This document shows, one piece after another, positions 16,063 to 26,703 of a stretch of DNA of 64,000 nucleotides. Origin of the DNA: Neorhizobium sp. NCHU2750 (lineage in GTDB: Bacteria; Pseudomonadota; Alphaproteobacteria; Rhizobiales; Rhizobiaceae); assembly GCF_003597675.1 (NCBI RefSeq), contig NZ_CP030827.1:4220501-4284500 (forward strand). Direction: 5' to 3'. The notes beneath the pieces were generated by a model that did no database searches, had not been told where the DNA came from, and saw only the letters and a program-made list of their open reading frames with translations. The first letter of the stretch is position 1, and each line of letters starts with the position of its first letter. The translations under genes and the position numbers were made by a program.

Positions 16063-17145
16063 ATGACCGAACTCGAAACATTGAAGAGCGCGCTCCTGGC
16101 CGAGATTGCCGAAGCCGGCGACGAAGCGACGATCGAGGCTGTGCGCGTCTCGGCTCTGGGCAAGAAGGGGTCCGTCTCCGAACTCCTGAAGACGCTCGGC
16201 TCCATGACGCCGGAAGAGCGCCAGACCCGCGGCGCCGCGATCAACGCGCTGAAGAACGAGATCACCGATGCCATCACGGCGCGCAAGACCGTGCTGAAGG
16301 ATGCCGCGATCGATGCGCGCCTCAAGGCCGAGACACTCGACGTGTCGCTGCCGGTCCGCTCTTCGCCGGCCGAACGTGGCCGTATCCATCCGATCAGCCA
16401 GATCGTCGACGAGATCACCGCCGTCTTCGCCGACATGGGTTTCTCCATCGCCGAAGGCCCGGATGTCGAGACCGACTATTATAACTTCACCGCGCTGAAT
16501 TTTCCCGAAGGTCACCCGGCGCGCGAGATGCACGACACCTTCTTCTTCCAGCCGGATGAAAAGGGCGAGCGCAAGGTGCTGCGCACTCACACCTCGCCGG
16601 TCCAGGTCCGCACCATGGAAGCACAGGATCCGCCGATCCGCATCGTCATTCCCGGCAAGACCTACCGCCAGGATTCGGACGCCACCCACTCGCCGATGTT
16701 CCATCAGGTCGAAGGCCTCGTCATCGACCGGAAGTCGAATGTCGGCAACATGCGCTGGGTTCTGGAAGAGTTCTGCAAGGCCTTCTTCGAAGTGCCGTCG
16801 GTGACGATGCGCTTCCGCCCGTCCTTCTTCCCCTTCACCGAACCGTCCTTCGAGGTCGATATCCAGTGCGACCGCTCCGGCCCGATCGTCAAGTTCGGCG
16901 AGGGCACCGACTGGATGGAAATTTTGGGCTGCGGCATGGTCCATCCGAACGTGCTGCGCTCCGGCGGGCTCGATCCGGACGAATACCAGGGCTTTGCCTG
17001 GGGCATGGGCCTCGACCGCATCGCCATGCTGAAATACGGCATGCCCGACCTGCGCGACTTCTTCAACGCCGATGTCCGCTGGATGAACCATTACGGCTTC
17101 CGCCCGCTCGACATGCCGACATTGTTCGGTGGTCTGAGCCAGTAA
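16063..17145 (+). CDS. pheS: Phenylalanyl-tRNA synthetase alpha subunit
   Basis: Catalytic subunit of the alpha2-beta2 enzyme that charges tRNA-Phe, 360 residues. The N-terminal coiled coil (about 1-90) precedes the class II core: motif 2 includes [10 protein letters not shown] and [18 protein letters not shown], and motif 3 includes [17 protein letters not shown] near residue 310. The start ATG 16063 follows the kinase-like gene by 21 bases; pheT follows after 15 bases, so the subunits are co-expressed. Confidence 0.97.
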   Translation: MTELETLKSALLAEIAEAGDEATIEAVRVSALGKKGSVSELLKTLGSMTPEERQTRGAAINALKNEITDAITARKTVLKDAAIDARLKAETLDVSLPVRSSPAERGRIHPISQIVDEITAVFADMGFSIAEGPDVETDYYNFTALNFPEGHPAREMHDTFFFQPDEKGERKVLRTHTSPVQVRTMEAQDPPIRIVIPGKTYRQDSDATHSPMFHQVEGLVIDRKSNVGNMRWVLEEFCKAFFEVPSVTMRFRPSFFPFTEPSFEVDIQCDRSGPIVKFGEGTDWMEILGCGMVHPNVLRSGGLDPDEYQGFAWGMGLDRIAMLKYGMPDLRDFFNADVRWMNHYGFRPLDMPTLFGGLSQ

Positions 17146-17160
17146 GGAAGGGATAAAACA

Positions 17161-19596
17161 ATGAAATTCACGCTTTCCTGGCTCAAGGATCATCTTGAGA
17201 CCGACGCCACGCTGGACCAGATCTGCGAGCGCCTCACCGCAATCGGCCTCGAAGTCGATGACGTCGATGACAAGGCTGTCTACAAGCCCTTCGTCATTGC
17301 CAAAGTCCTGTCCGCCGAACAGCATCCGGAAGCCGACCGCCTCAAGGTCCTGTCCGTCGATGCCGGCCCCGGCGTCAATGGCGGCAAGCCGCTGCAGATC
17401 GTCTGCGGCGCGCCGAATGCCCGCGCCGGTCTGGTCGGCGCATTGGCACGTCCGGGCGACTATGTTCCCGGCATCGACGTGACGCTCGGCGTCGGCAAGA
17501 TCCGTGGCGTCGAAAGCCATGGCATGATGTGCTCCGAAAAGGAGCTCAACATGTCCGACGATCATAACGGCATCATCGACCTGCCGGTGGATGCGCCCAT
17601 CGGCACCTCCTTTGCCGCCTATGCCGGCATCGACGATCCGGTCATCGACATCAACCTGACGCCGAACCGCCCGGATTGCACCTCGATCTACGGCATCGCC
17701 CGCGATCTCGCCGCCTCCGGTCTCGGCACGCTGAAGGTCCCGGCCAAGCCGGAGCTGAAGCTCGACGGCGACACCACTGTCGGCCTAACGATCGATCTCG
17801 ACGATGAAAAGCTCTGCCCCGGCTTCGGCCTGCGCCTCGTGCGCGGCGTCAGGAACGGCCCGAGCCCGGCCTGGATGCAGACCCGCCTCAAGGCGATCGG
17901 CCTTCGCCCGATCAACGCGCTGGTCGACATCACCAACTACATGACCTTCGACCAGGGCCGCCCGATGCACGTCTTCGACGCTGCCAAGGTGAAGGGCAGC
18001 CTCACCGTCCGCCGCGCCAACGAAGGCGAGACGGTTCTGGCGCTCGATACCCGCGAATACAAGCTCGGCCCGAACAATGTCGTCATCGCCGATGACAACG
18101 GCGTCGAATCGATCGGCGGCATCATGGGCGGCGAACATTCCGGCTGCGATGAAAATACCGTCGACGTGCTGATCGAGAGCGCACTCTGGGACCCGATCAA
18201 CATCGCCAAGTCCGGCCGCGTGCTCGGCATCATCACCGATGCGCGCTACCGCTTCGAACGCGGCGTCGATCCCGAGTACATGATCCCCGGCCTCGACCGC
18301 ACGACGCAGCTCGTCCTCGAGCTTTGCGGCGGCACGCCGGCCAAGGAAAAGATCGTCGGTTACAAGGGCTATGACGCGAAAACCGTCGATTTCCCCTTCT
18401 CGGAAGTCAAGCGCCTGACCGGCCTCGACGTCTCGACCGAGGAAAGCCGGCAAATCCTCACCCGCCTCGGCTTTGTCGTCGAAGGTTCTGGTGAACGTGT
18501 TTCCGTCAAGGTTCCGTCCTGGCGCCCGGATGTCGATGGCAAGGCCGATCTGGTCGAAGAGGTCATGCGCATCCACGGCGTCGACAACATCAAGCCGGAG
18601 CCACTGGAAAATCTCGGCACGGTGAATGGCCGCATCCTGACCACGCTGCAGGTCCGCACCCGCACCGCCAAGCGCGCGCTCGCCTCGCGCGGCATGCTGG
18701 AGGCGGTCACCTGGTCGTTTATCTCCGAAGAGCAGGCAAAGCTGTTCGGCGGCGGCTCGTCGGCGCTGAAGCTCGCCAACCCGATTGCCGCCGATATGTC
18801 CGACATGCGCCCCTCGCTTCTGCCGGGCCTTTTGACGGCTGCCCAGCGCAATGCCGACAAGGGTTTTGGCGATGTGGCCATCTTCGAAGTATCGGGCACC
18901 TACGAGACTGATACGCCGGAAGGCCAGCGTCGCGTCGCAGGCGGTATCCGCCGCGGCACCGCCTCGATCAACGGCGCAGGCCGCATGTGGTCGAATGCCC
19001 AGAAGGGCGGCGGCAAGCCGGTCGACGTGTTCGATGCCAAGGCCGATGCGCTGGCGGTGATCGAAGCCTGCGGCCTGCCCATGGCCAATGTCCAGATCGA
19101 GCAGGGCGGTCCTTCGTGGTATCATCCGGGCCGCTCCGGCACGATCAAGATGGGCCCGAAGGTCGTGCTCGGCTACTTCGGCGAATTCCATCCGAAGACG
19201 CTCTCGGCGCTTGACGTATCGGGTGCGCTCGCCGGTTTCGAAGTCTATCTCGACGCCATGCCCGAGCCGAAGAAGAAGGCGACCCGCACCAAGCCGGGCC
19301 TCGAGCTTTCGCCCTTCCAGGCGGTCAAGCGCGACTTCGCCTTCGTCGTCGGCTCAGAGATAGAGGCAGGAACGATCGTCAAGGCGGCCACCAGTGCCGA
19401 CCGCAAGCTGATCACTGGCGTCAATGTCTTCGACGTCTTCGAAGGCGCCTCGCTTGGTGAGGGCAGGAAGTCGATCGCCATCGAGGTTCTCATCCAGCCG
19501 GTCGACAAGACTATGACCGACGAGGATTTCGAGGCCCTGACGGCCAAGATCGTCGCCAATGTCGAAAAGACGACGGGCGGTGTTCTGCGCGCCTGA
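17161..19596 (+). CDS. pheT: Phenylalanyl-tRNA synthetase beta subunit
   Basis: Structural and editing subunit of the synthetase, 811 residues, the usual length. Domains in order: tRNA-binding OB fold (about 40-150), B3/B4 editing domain (about 210-390), B5 (about 405-475), a catalytic-like core (about 480-700), and the C-terminal anticodon-binding ferredoxin-like domain (about 717-810, [15 protein letters not shown]). It is translated behind pheS and ended by the terminator at 19628. Confidence 0.97.
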   Translation: MKFTLSWLKDHLETDATLDQICERLTAIGLEVDDVDDKAVYKPFVIAKVLSAEQHPEADRLKVLSVDAGPGVNGGKPLQIVCGAPNARAGLVGALARPGDYVPGIDVTLGVGKIRGVESHGMMCSEKELNMSDDHNGIIDLPVDAPIGTSFAAYAGIDDPVIDINLTPNRPDCTSIYGIARDLAASGLGTLKVPAKPELKLDGDTTVGLTIDLDDEKLCPGFGLRLVRGVRNGPSPAWMQTRLKAIGLRPINALVDITNYMTFDQGRPMHVFDAAKVKGSLTVRRANEGETVLALDTREYKLGPNNVVIADDNGVESIGGIMGGEHSGCDENTVDVLIESALWDPINIAKSGRVLGIITDARYRFERGVDPEYMIPGLDRTTQLVLELCGGTPAKEKIVGYKGYDAKTVDFPFSEVKRLTGLDVSTEESRQILTRLGFVVEGSGERVSVKVPSWRPDVDGKADLVEEVMRIHGVDNIKPEPLENLGTVNGRILTTLQVRTRTAKRALASRGMLEAVTWSFISEEQAKLFGGGSSALKLANPIAADMSDMRPSLLPGLLTAAQRNADKGFGDVAIFEVSGTYETDTPEGQRRVAGGIRRGTASINGAGRMWSNAQKGGGKPVDVFDAKADALAVIEACGLPMANVQIEQGGPSWYHPGRSGTIKMGPKVVLGYFGEFHPKTLSALDVSGALAGFEVYLDAMPEPKKKATRTKPGLELSPFQAVKRDFAFVVGSEIEAGTIVKAATSADRKLITGVNVFDVFEGASLGEGRKSIAIEVLIQPVDKTMTDEDFEALTAKIVANVEKTTGGVLRA

Positions 19597-19627
19597 TTTC
19601 GGGTGGTGCAAACTTCCTCTGCAAATT

Positions 19628-19657
19628 AGCCTGCTCCTTCGGGGGGCAGGCTTTTTA
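19628..19657 (+). terminator. Rho-independent terminator after pheT
   Basis: AGCCTGC at 19628-19634 pairs with GCAGGCT at 19646-19652 around a TTCG-like loop; five T follow. Confidence 0.88.
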
Positions 19658-19670
19658 CTTTGGAGACAGG

Positions 19671-20288
19671 ATGCGCAAGCCGAATTCGATGAAGGGCCTC
19701 GAAGACCTCGGCCGTAAGCGGCTGTCGAGGAACTTTTTCTTCCGCGATTTTCTGCATTCCGAAATCGCCGATTTCTATCGCATTCCGAATATCCCCGACG
19801 ATCCGGATCTCGCCATCGCGGCAGGACGCCATCTCTGCGAGGAATTGCTGGAACCGTTGCAGGCCACGTTCGGCCGGCTGCATATCCGGTCCGCCTATCG
19901 CTCGGCAGAGGTCAACGAATACGGCAACCGCAACGGGCTCAACTGCGCCTCGAACGCGTCGAGCGCCGCCGGGCATATCTGGGACATGCGCGATGCCGAG
20001 GGCCGCATCGGCGCCACGGCCTGTATCGTCATTCCATGGGCATGGGACAATCATCAGCAGGAGGGTGACTGGCGAAGGATCGCCTGGTGGATCCACGATC
20101 ATTTGCCCTATTCGCATATGGAGTTTTTCCCCAAACTCTGGGCCTTCAACATCCAGTGGCACGAACGACCGAAGCGCGTCATTTCAAGCTATGCCAAGCC
20201 GCGCGGCGTGCTGACGAAGCCGGGCATGGCCAACCACGACAGCAATCACGCGGAGTGCTACGCCGGCTTTCCCACGCTCGCGACCTGA
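19671..20288 (+). CDS. Peptidase M15-like protein of unknown role
   Basis: A 205-residue cytoplasmic-looking protein. The segment LHIRSAYRSAEVNEYGN near residues 64-80 resembles the conserved strand of M15/DUF882-type D-Ala-D-Ala carboxypeptidase folds, and SAAGHIWDMRD plus SHMEFFP supply His/Asp residues at the spacing of the metal site. No signal peptide is present, which is odd for a cell-wall peptidase. The start ATG at 19671 has GGAGACAGG upstream. It follows the pheT terminator and seems to be a single gene. Confidence 0.6.
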   Translation: MRKPNSMKGLEDLGRKRLSRNFFFRDFLHSEIADFYRIPNIPDDPDLAIAAGRHLCEELLEPLQATFGRLHIRSAYRSAEVNEYGNRNGLNCASNASSAAGHIWDMRDAEGRIGATACIVIPWAWDNHQQEGDWRRIAWWIHDHLPYSHMEFFPKLWAFNIQWHERPKRVISSYAKPRGVLTKPGMANHDSNHAECYAGFPTLAT

Positions 20289-20315
20289 TCGCCGGTGAGA
20301 CGGTATGCTCTGCGG

Positions 20316-20675
20316 TCACGAATGAAGGTAGTAGACCTTGGAGACGATCAGCCAGCGGCCATCGACTTTCAAGAGCGACAGATAATCCGAAAACCGCATG
20401 CCGGCGAACTCGTCGACCACCTTGACCGTCGCCGCGTCGCCCGTCACGTCGATCGCCTCGATCTGGATCAGCGTCTTTGATCCATTGTCCGTCGCCCCCT
20501 CGGATGAGACGGCATCGATGAACTCGTTGAGCGACAGCCACTCGACCTCGCCCCGGTAGTTGCCGATGATCGAGGCCTTCGGGTGAAAGGCTTTTCTGAG
20601 CGCACCCGCATGGGCAAGCGCCATGCCGTCGACATAGAGATGGACGACCGCTTCGACTGATTGTTCTTCCGACAT
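20316..20675 (-). CDS. NTF2-like / SnoaL-fold protein (lumazine-binding-like)
   Basis: A 119-residue single-domain protein of the nuclear-transport-factor-2-like superfamily. ATG 20675 has GGGAGGAATTC upstream; the longer frame to 21017 overlaps the aldo/keto reductase and is rejected. The helix VEAVVHLYVDGMALAH, the strand with LRKAFHPKASIIG, and the final strands VKVVDEFAGMRFSDYLSLLKVDG are typical of this cone-shaped fold. Members may be enzymes or ligand carriers; nothing here fixes which. Confidence 0.75.
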   Translation of the reverse strand: MSEEQSVEAVVHLYVDGMALAHAGALRKAFHPKASIIGNYRGEVEWLSLNEFIDAVSSEGATDNGSKTLIQIEAIDVTGDAATVKVVDEFAGMRFSDYLSLLKVDGRWLIVSKVYYLHS

Positions 20676-20799
20676 CGCTGAATTCCTCCCACCTCCGACT
20701 ATAGCAAAGCCGGAGACGGGAGCAACGTTGCGTTGTATCTGTGACATCGGCCCGAAAACCGACGCTACTTTCGGAAAGCGCGATGCGCGGCGATCTAGC

Positions 20800-21828
<1,029 letters not shown>

Positions 21829-21897
21829 TCAGAGCCGGCGACATGACATAGATAGGACAGTTTCGGGCCGAGGATAATCGCTGCAATCGAGCGCGGC

Positions 21898-21918
21898 TTG
21901 TTCTAAAAGATAGAACAA
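21898..21918. promoter_or_regulatory. Perfect palindrome at the LysR start codon
   Basis: TTGTTCTA at 21898-21905 and TAGAACAA at 21911-21918, five-base spacer. The inner part contains a T-N11-A LysR box. The last A is the first base of the LysR ATG, so binding would block LysR expression. It lies 103 bases from the divergent aldo/keto reductase start. Confidence 0.7.
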
Positions 21919-22808
21919 TGAAGAGAACCCAGCTTTCCCAACTCGCCGTCTTCGCCGCCGTCGCCGAGGCGCGCAGCTTTCGCGCCGCCGCCCGTGAACT
22001 GGGCATTGCGCCTTCAGCGGTCAGCCATTCCGTATCGTCGCTGGAGGCAAGCCTTGGCCTCAGGCTCCTTGCCCGCACGACGCGCAGCGTCGCGCCGACC
22101 GAAGAGGGCAGGCGGCTGCTCGACACCCTGGCGCCGGCGCTCGGCGATATAGGTGCAACGCTCGATGGTCTCGCCGAGCGGGGTGACCGCCCTGCCGGCC
22201 CGCTGCGCATCACCATGACGCGGCTTGCCGCCGAAGACCTGATCGTTCCCCGCAGCGCGGAATTCCTTAACCTCTATCCTGAAATCGAGCTCGACCTGAC
22301 GACCGATGACCGGTTCGAGGATGTGGTCGCCGGCGGCTATGATGCGGGCTTGCGGCTCGGTGAACATCTGGAGCAGGACATGGTGGCGGTGAGGGCTGGT
22401 CCGCGCATCACCGGGGCGATCGTCGCATCTGCCGGCTATTTCGAGACACATCCGACCCCACGCCATCCGGGTGACCTTCTGGCGCATCGCTGCATCCGTC
22501 GCCGTTTCGGCAGCGGCGCCATTTATCGCTGGGAACTGGAAAAGGACGGCAAGCCGATTGTCGTCGATGTGCGCGGCCCGCTGATCCTCACCGACCAGAC
22601 ATTGATCCGCCGTGCCGCGCTCGATGGCGCAGGGCTCGCCTATATATTCAACCAGCGTGTCGCCGAGGATATATCGGAAGGACGGCTTATCCGCGTGCTG
22701 GAAGACTGGTGTCAGCCCTTCGACGGCTTCTACATCTATTACCCCTCGCGCCGGCAGATGCGCCCGGCGCTGAGGGCCTTCGTGGATTTCTTCCGCCATA
22801 GCGACTGA
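21918..22808 (+). CDS. LysR-family transcriptional regulator
   Basis: A 296-residue regulator. The N-terminal winged HTH (residues 1-60) has the standard pattern (LSQLAVFAAVAEARSFRAA, GIAPSAVSHSVSSLE); the C-terminal substrate-binding domain fills the rest and is of the type common to regulators of aldo/keto reductases and oxidoreductases. No ribosome-binding site precedes ATG 21918, so the mRNA may be leaderless. It overlaps a perfect palindrome and is divergent from the reductase at 20800-21795. Confidence 0.92.
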   Translation: MKRTQLSQLAVFAAVAEARSFRAAARELGIAPSAVSHSVSSLEASLGLRLLARTTRSVAPTEEGRRLLDTLAPALGDIGATLDGLAERGDRPAGPLRITMTRLAAEDLIVPRSAEFLNLYPEIELDLTTDDRFEDVVAGGYDAGLRLGEHLEQDMVAVRAGPRITGAIVASAGYFETHPTPRHPGDLLAHRCIRRRFGSGAIYRWELEKDGKPIVVDVRGPLILTDQTLIRRAALDGAGLAYIFNQRVAEDISEGRLIRVLEDWCQPFDGFYIYYPSRRQMRPALRAFVDFFRHSD

Positions 22809-22840
22809 TCGCCCGGCGCAGCTTCTTATGCGCAGATCAG
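22805..22840. terminator. Bidirectional hairpin between LysR and the reductase
   Basis: CTGATC at 22805-22810 pairs with GATCAG at 22835-22840, and GCGCA with TGCGC inside. It spans the stop codons of both convergent genes. There is no T run. Confidence 0.4.
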
Positions 22841-23793
22841 GCGCTGGCCGCGTTGAGCAGCTTCATCTGGTCGGCGGAGAGCTTGAGCCTGCCCGCTGCA
22901 ATCAGCGTGTCGAGCTGGCGGTCGTTGGTGGCGCTGGCGATCGGGGCCGTAACGCCCGGGCGCTGGGCAATCCAGGCAAGCGCGACGGAAGCCGGGTGTG
23001 AATGCGTCTCGGCCGCAACTTCATCGAGCGCGGCGAGAATGCGCATGCCCCGCTCGTCGAAATATTTCGCCACCATGCCGCCCCGGCTGGTTCCCTCGCT
23101 ATCCGCCTTGCTCTTGTACTTGCCGGTCAGGAAGCCGGAGGCGAGGCTGAAATAGGTGATGACGCCGATATCCTGCGCGTTGCAAAGATCCGCCAGAGCG
23201 CCGTCCAGACCGGCACGATTGTAGAGATTATACTCCGGCTCCAGCACGTCATAGCGCGGCAACCCGGCCTTCTCCGCTGCCTCCAGCGAGGCCGCAAGCT
23301 GGCTGGCATCGAAGTTGGAGCAGCCGATCGCGCGGATCTTGCCCTGTTCCTTCAGCGTCGCGAAGGCGGAAAGCGTTTCTTCATGGGGTGTCTGCGGGTC
23401 GGGCCAGTGCGACAGGTAAAGATCGATATAATCGCTCTGCAGCCGCTTCAGCGATCCTTCGACCGCTTCGATGACATGGGCTCTGGAAAGCCCTTTCTCC
23501 ATGGCGGCACCCTTCGGGGTGGAGCCAACCTTGGTGATGACCACCACCTCGTCACGCGGACGGCCGGACTGTTTCAGCCATTTGCCGATAATGATCTCCG
23601 ATTCGCCGCCGCCATTTCCCGGCGCCCAGCCGGAATAGCAGTCTGCGGTATCGATCGTGTCGAACCCGGCGTCGAAGAACTTGTCGAGCAGACCGAAGGA
23701 GGTTTTCTCGTCTGCCGTCCAGCCAAATACGTTGCCGCCGAAAACGACGGGCGAAATGGAAAGGCCGGTCCGGCCGAGTACGCGCAGGTCCAT
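22837..23793 (-). CDS. Aldo/keto reductase, tandem copy 1
   Basis: A 318-residue NADPH-dependent oxidoreductase. It shares the opening LGRTGLSISPVVFGGNVFG and most of its sequence with the gene at 23915-24859, so the two are tandem duplicates. The catalytic Asp/Tyr are in TIDTADCYSGW, Lys in VITKVGS and His in YLSHWPDPQ. ATG 23793 has CTGGAGC upstream, and the bases around that site match those of copy 2. The substrate is unknown. Confidence 0.92.
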   Translation of the reverse strand: MDLRVLGRTGLSISPVVFGGNVFGWTADEKTSFGLLDKFFDAGFDTIDTADCYSGWAPGNGGGESEIIIGKWLKQSGRPRDEVVVITKVGSTPKGAAMEKGLSRAHVIEAVEGSLKRLQSDYIDLYLSHWPDPQTPHEETLSAFATLKEQGKIRAIGCSNFDASQLAASLEAAEKAGLPRYDVLEPEYNLYNRAGLDGALADLCNAQDIGVITYFSLASGFLTGKYKSKADSEGTSRGGMVAKYFDERGMRILAALDEVAAETHSHPASVALAWIAQRPGVTAPIASATNDRQLDTLIAAGRLKLSADQMKLLNAASA

Positions 23794-23914
23794 GATATGC
23801 TCCAGATATCCATTGCGGGAAGGAACCGGCGAATGCCGGTTCCTCCTGATTTATGACCATCGATGCGGCGATCAAACGGCGTCCACGGTCACGAAGTCGT
23901 TAGCTCCTTCGGGT

Positions 23915-24859
23915 TCAGACAGCCTCGTTGAGCAGCTTCATCTGCGCGTCGGTGAGCTGCAGCTTGCCGGCATCGAAGATCGAGGTGAGCTGCCTGAGGC
24001 TGGTGGCGCTGGCAATCGGTGCGGTGATGCCCGGACGGCTGCCGACCCAGGCGATGGCGATGGATGCCAGGCTCGCCCCCGTCTCGCTGGCAACCTGATC
24101 GAGCGCCGCCAGCACCTTCATGCCCTTGTCGTTGATGTAGTCGGGGATGCGATAACCGCGGGCGCTGCCCGTCGCGTCCTCCGGCTTGCGATACTTGCCG
24201 GTGAGGAAGCCTGCCGCCAGCGCATAATAGCTGATCACGCCGATATCCTGCGACATGCAGAGCTCCGCCAAAGCACCCTCGAACTTGTCGCGGGTATAGA
24301 GATTATATTCCGGCTGCAGCACGTCGTAACGCGGCAGGCCGTTCTTCTCGGCCGCATCGAGCGAGGCCTTGAGCTGTTCAGCGCTGAAATTCGAGCAGCC
24401 GATGGCGCGGATCTTGCCTTGTTCCTTCAGCTTGGCAAACGCGCCGAGCGTTTCTTCATGCGGTGTCTCGTCATCGGGAAAATGCGACAGGTAGAGATCG
24501 ATGTAATCGGTCTTCAGCCGCTTCAGAGAGGCTTCCGCCGCTTCCATCACCCAGCGTGCCTTCAGCTTGTCCTCGCTCATTGAAGGATGGCCGACCTTGG
24601 TAACGATGATCGCCTTGTCGCGTGCCACCGAGCCGCGCTTCAGCCAGTTGCCGATCACGGTCTCGCTCTCGCCGCCCTGATGGCCCGGCACCCATTTCGA
24701 ATAGACATCCGCCGTGTCGATCGTGTTGAAGCCTGCGCCGAAAAACGCATCGAGCAGCTCGAAAGAGGTCTTTTCATCGGCAGTCCAGCCGAAAACATTG
24801 CCACCGAAGACGACGGGGGAAATCGACAGGCCGGTACGGCCGAGTTTGCGCAACTCCAT
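23915..24859 (-). CDS. Aldo/keto reductase, tandem copy 2
   Basis: A 314-residue paralogue of the neighbouring reductase. The start is ATG 24859 behind CTGGAGAAT; the frame to 24907 adds 16 residues without a ribosome-binding site. The active-site residues are in TIDTADVYSKW, IVTKVGH and YLSHFPDDE. The two copies differ mainly in the substrate-facing loops (WPDPQTP against FPDDETP), so specificities may have separated. The genes are 121 bases apart on the same strand; copy 2 is first in transcription. Confidence 0.92.
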   Translation of the reverse strand: MELRKLGRTGLSISPVVFGGNVFGWTADEKTSFELLDAFFGAGFNTIDTADVYSKWVPGHQGGESETVIGNWLKRGSVARDKAIIVTKVGHPSMSEDKLKARWVMEAAEASLKRLKTDYIDLYLSHFPDDETPHEETLGAFAKLKEQGKIRAIGCSNFSAEQLKASLDAAEKNGLPRYDVLQPEYNLYTRDKFEGALAELCMSQDIGVISYYALAAGFLTGKYRKPEDATGSARGYRIPDYINDKGMKVLAALDQVASETGASLASIAIAWVGSRPGITAPIASATSLRQLTSIFDAGKLQLTDAQMKLLNEAV

Positions 24860-25054
24860 GATATTCTCCAGATTTCTGCGTTGAGAGGGGATACGGAGGG
24901 GGCTCAAGTTAACCCAAACGCGATTGGCCGCAATCCTTTAAATTGGCCCGCGCGTGCCTTTTTCGAGATTGCCGGGGTAATGCCGGAGATGACGCATTGA
25001 ACCCTGCCGGCTCGCACCCTAATCTTGCCGCAACATGTGCGAAGGGAGAGAGCG

Positions 25055-26041
25055 ATGTTGCGTTTCGGGATTTTGTCGACGGCAAGGATTGCCAGGGATG
25101 CGGTTATGCCGGCGCTACAGGATGCGGAAAACTGCGTGGTCACCGCGGTTGCCAGCCGCGACATGGCAAAGGCGCGTGCGCTCGCCGACCGTTTCGGCGC
25201 ACCGCATGCCTTCGGTTCCTATGACGAAATGCTGGCCTCCGACACGATCGACGCGGTCTATATCCCGCTGCCGACCAGCCAGCATGTCGAATGGGCGATC
25301 AAAGCTGCCGATGCCGGCAAGCATGTCCTCGTCGAAAAGCCGCTGGCGTTGAAGGCATCCGAGATCGAGCCGCTGATTGCAGCCCGCGACAGGAACCGCG
25401 TCATGGTCTCCGAAGCCTTCATGGTCACCTATGCGCCGGTCTGGCTGAAGGTGAGGGAGCTTCTGAAAGAGGGCGCGATCGGCGAACTGAAACACGTCCA
25501 GGGCGCCTTCAGCTATTTCAACCGCGATGCCGCCAACATGCGCAACATCCCCGAACTCGGCGGTGGTGCGCTGCCGGATATCGGCGTCTATCCGACGATT
25601 GCCACCCGCTTTTCGACCGGCAGCGAGCCCCGGCGCGTGCAGGCGGTGGTCCGCCGCGATCCCGATTTCGGCACCGACATCTATGCCAGCGTCAAGGCGG
25701 ATTTCGGCTCGTTCGAGATGAGTTTCTACGTCGCGACCCAGATGGCCAACCGGCAGGTCATGGTCTTCCACGGCACGGAGGGTTACATCGAGGTCAAGTC
25801 ACCCTTCAACGCCGATCGCTGGGGCCCCGAGGAAATCGAGCTCTCCAACCAGAAACACACGGTCTCGCAGATCTTCCGCTTCCAGGACAGCCGCCAGTAC
25901 CGGCGCCAGGCGGAAGCCTTTGCCAGGGCAGTCGCCGGCGAGGAGGCGGACGTCGTGACGCTGGAAAACTCGGTGATGAACCAGCGCTTCATCGATGCCG
26001 TCTATCGCGCCGGCCAGCATGACGGCTGGGAAACCGTCTGA
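25055..26041 (+). CDS. Gfo/Idh/MocA-family oxidoreductase
   Basis: A 328-residue NAD(P)-dependent dehydrogenase. The start ATG 25055 has GGGAGAG upstream; the frame to 25025 is rejected. The N-terminal Rossmann fold begins [13 protein letters not shown] and continues through [24 protein letters not shown] near residue 94 is the conserved EKP motif of this family, and [12 protein letters not shown] lies in the C-terminal domain. Typical substrates are sugars, inositols or dihydrodiols. It stands alone and ends two bases before the palindromic repeat at 26043. Confidence 0.92.
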   Translation: MLRFGILSTARIARDAVMPALQDAENCVVTAVASRDMAKARALADRFGAPHAFGSYDEMLASDTIDAVYIPLPTSQHVEWAIKAADAGKHVLVEKPLALKASEIEPLIAARDRNRVMVSEAFMVTYAPVWLKVRELLKEGAIGELKHVQGAFSYFNRDAANMRNIPELGGGALPDIGVYPTIATRFSTGSEPRRVQAVVRRDPDFGTDIYASVKADFGSFEMSFYVATQMANRQVMVFHGTEGYIEVKSPFNADRWGPEEIELSNQKHTVSQIFRFQDSRQYRRQAEAFARAVAGEEADVVTLENSVMNQRFIDAVYRAGQHDGWETV

Positions 26042-26042
26042 C

Positions 26043-26316
26043 CTAGAGCCTTTCCTGGTTAAATTGAAACGCTCTGTTGGCTCAAGCGGAGTCGCATGGT
26101 CGACCGGCAGGCGCGCGTCGTAGCCAAGGCTTACGGCCAAGCCGGCCGGTCGATCAGGCGGCCCGCTTCAGCCAACCCGAAGGGCCGGGCATCTTTCCGC
26201 CAGGATCAAAGGCGATCGGCTCGGACGTACCGTGGGGTATGCCCGTCGCCAATCGCCTTTGCCCTGTCGAAAACCTGCTCCGGCAGAGCGCTTCAATTTA
26301 ACCAGGAAAGGCTCTA
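26043..26316. repeat. Palindromic intergenic repeat element, 274 bases
   Basis: Outer arms of 34 bases, starting CTAGAGCCTTTCCTGG at 26043 and its reverse complement ending at 26316, with one mismatch. Inside are two more inverted pairs: TTGGCT-AAGCGG at 26077-26089 with 26163-26175, and CAAAGGCGAT near 26207 with ATCGCCTTTG near 26262. It fits exactly between two convergent genes, starting two bases after one stop codon and ending on the stop codon of gtrA. Rhizobial genomes carry families of such mosaic elements (RIME-like); membership needs a search. Frames inside it are not genes. Confidence 0.85.
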
Positions 26317-26703
26317 GCCCCGCCGCGGGTTCTTGTGGCGGAAGACGAAGCGGGAATAGCCGAAGAAGCTGTAGAGCGTTGCGGCGGCCGAGGCGAACAC
26401 GATCGCCACCGCCGGCTGGATCGGCGCGCGCGCAATCAGCGTCGAATAGATCGCATAGTTGATCAGTGCCGAGGTAATCCCGACCGCCCAGTAGCGAAAC
26501 CCCTCGACCGCCAGCGAATGTGGCGAGGGTTCGAATGTGCGGTTGCGATTGACGAACCAGGTGAAGCTCATCGCGCCCATGATCGCCGGGATACGCGAGA
26601 GGAACGGCCCGATCGGCGTATAGGTCAAAAGGATGTGGTTGACGCCGACATCGATCAGGAAGCCGATGCCGCCGGCAAACAGGAACCATAAAATCCGTTT
26701 CAT
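26314..26703 (-). CDS. gtrA: GtrA-family membrane protein (lipid-linked sugar flippase type)
   Basis: A 129-residue protein with four transmembrane helices, the standard size and layout of GtrA/PF04138. FVNRNRTF near residues 49-56 and FFGYSRFVFRHK near 113-124 are the family's conserved cytoplasmic and C-terminal stretches. GtrA proteins are thought to flip polyprenyl-phosphate-linked glucose or similar sugars. The ATG overlaps the stop codon of the glycosyltransferase (26700-27761) by four bases, so translation is coupled. The stop codon lies in the right arm of the palindromic repeat. Confidence 0.9.
   Translation of the reverse strand: MKRILWFLFAGGIGFLIDVGVNHILLTYTPIGPFLSRIPAIMGAMSFTWFVNRNRTFEPSPHSLAVEGFRYWAVGITSALINYAIYSTLIARAPIQPAVAIVFASAAATLYSFFGYSRFVFRHKNPRRG

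Noticed and set aside
15943..17565. 540-residue minus-strand frame over pheS
   Set aside because: Antisense to pheS and part of pheT, which are unmistakable.
26077..26317. Two short frames inside the palindromic repeat
   Set aside because: They follow the inverted-repeat sequence and have no coding features.
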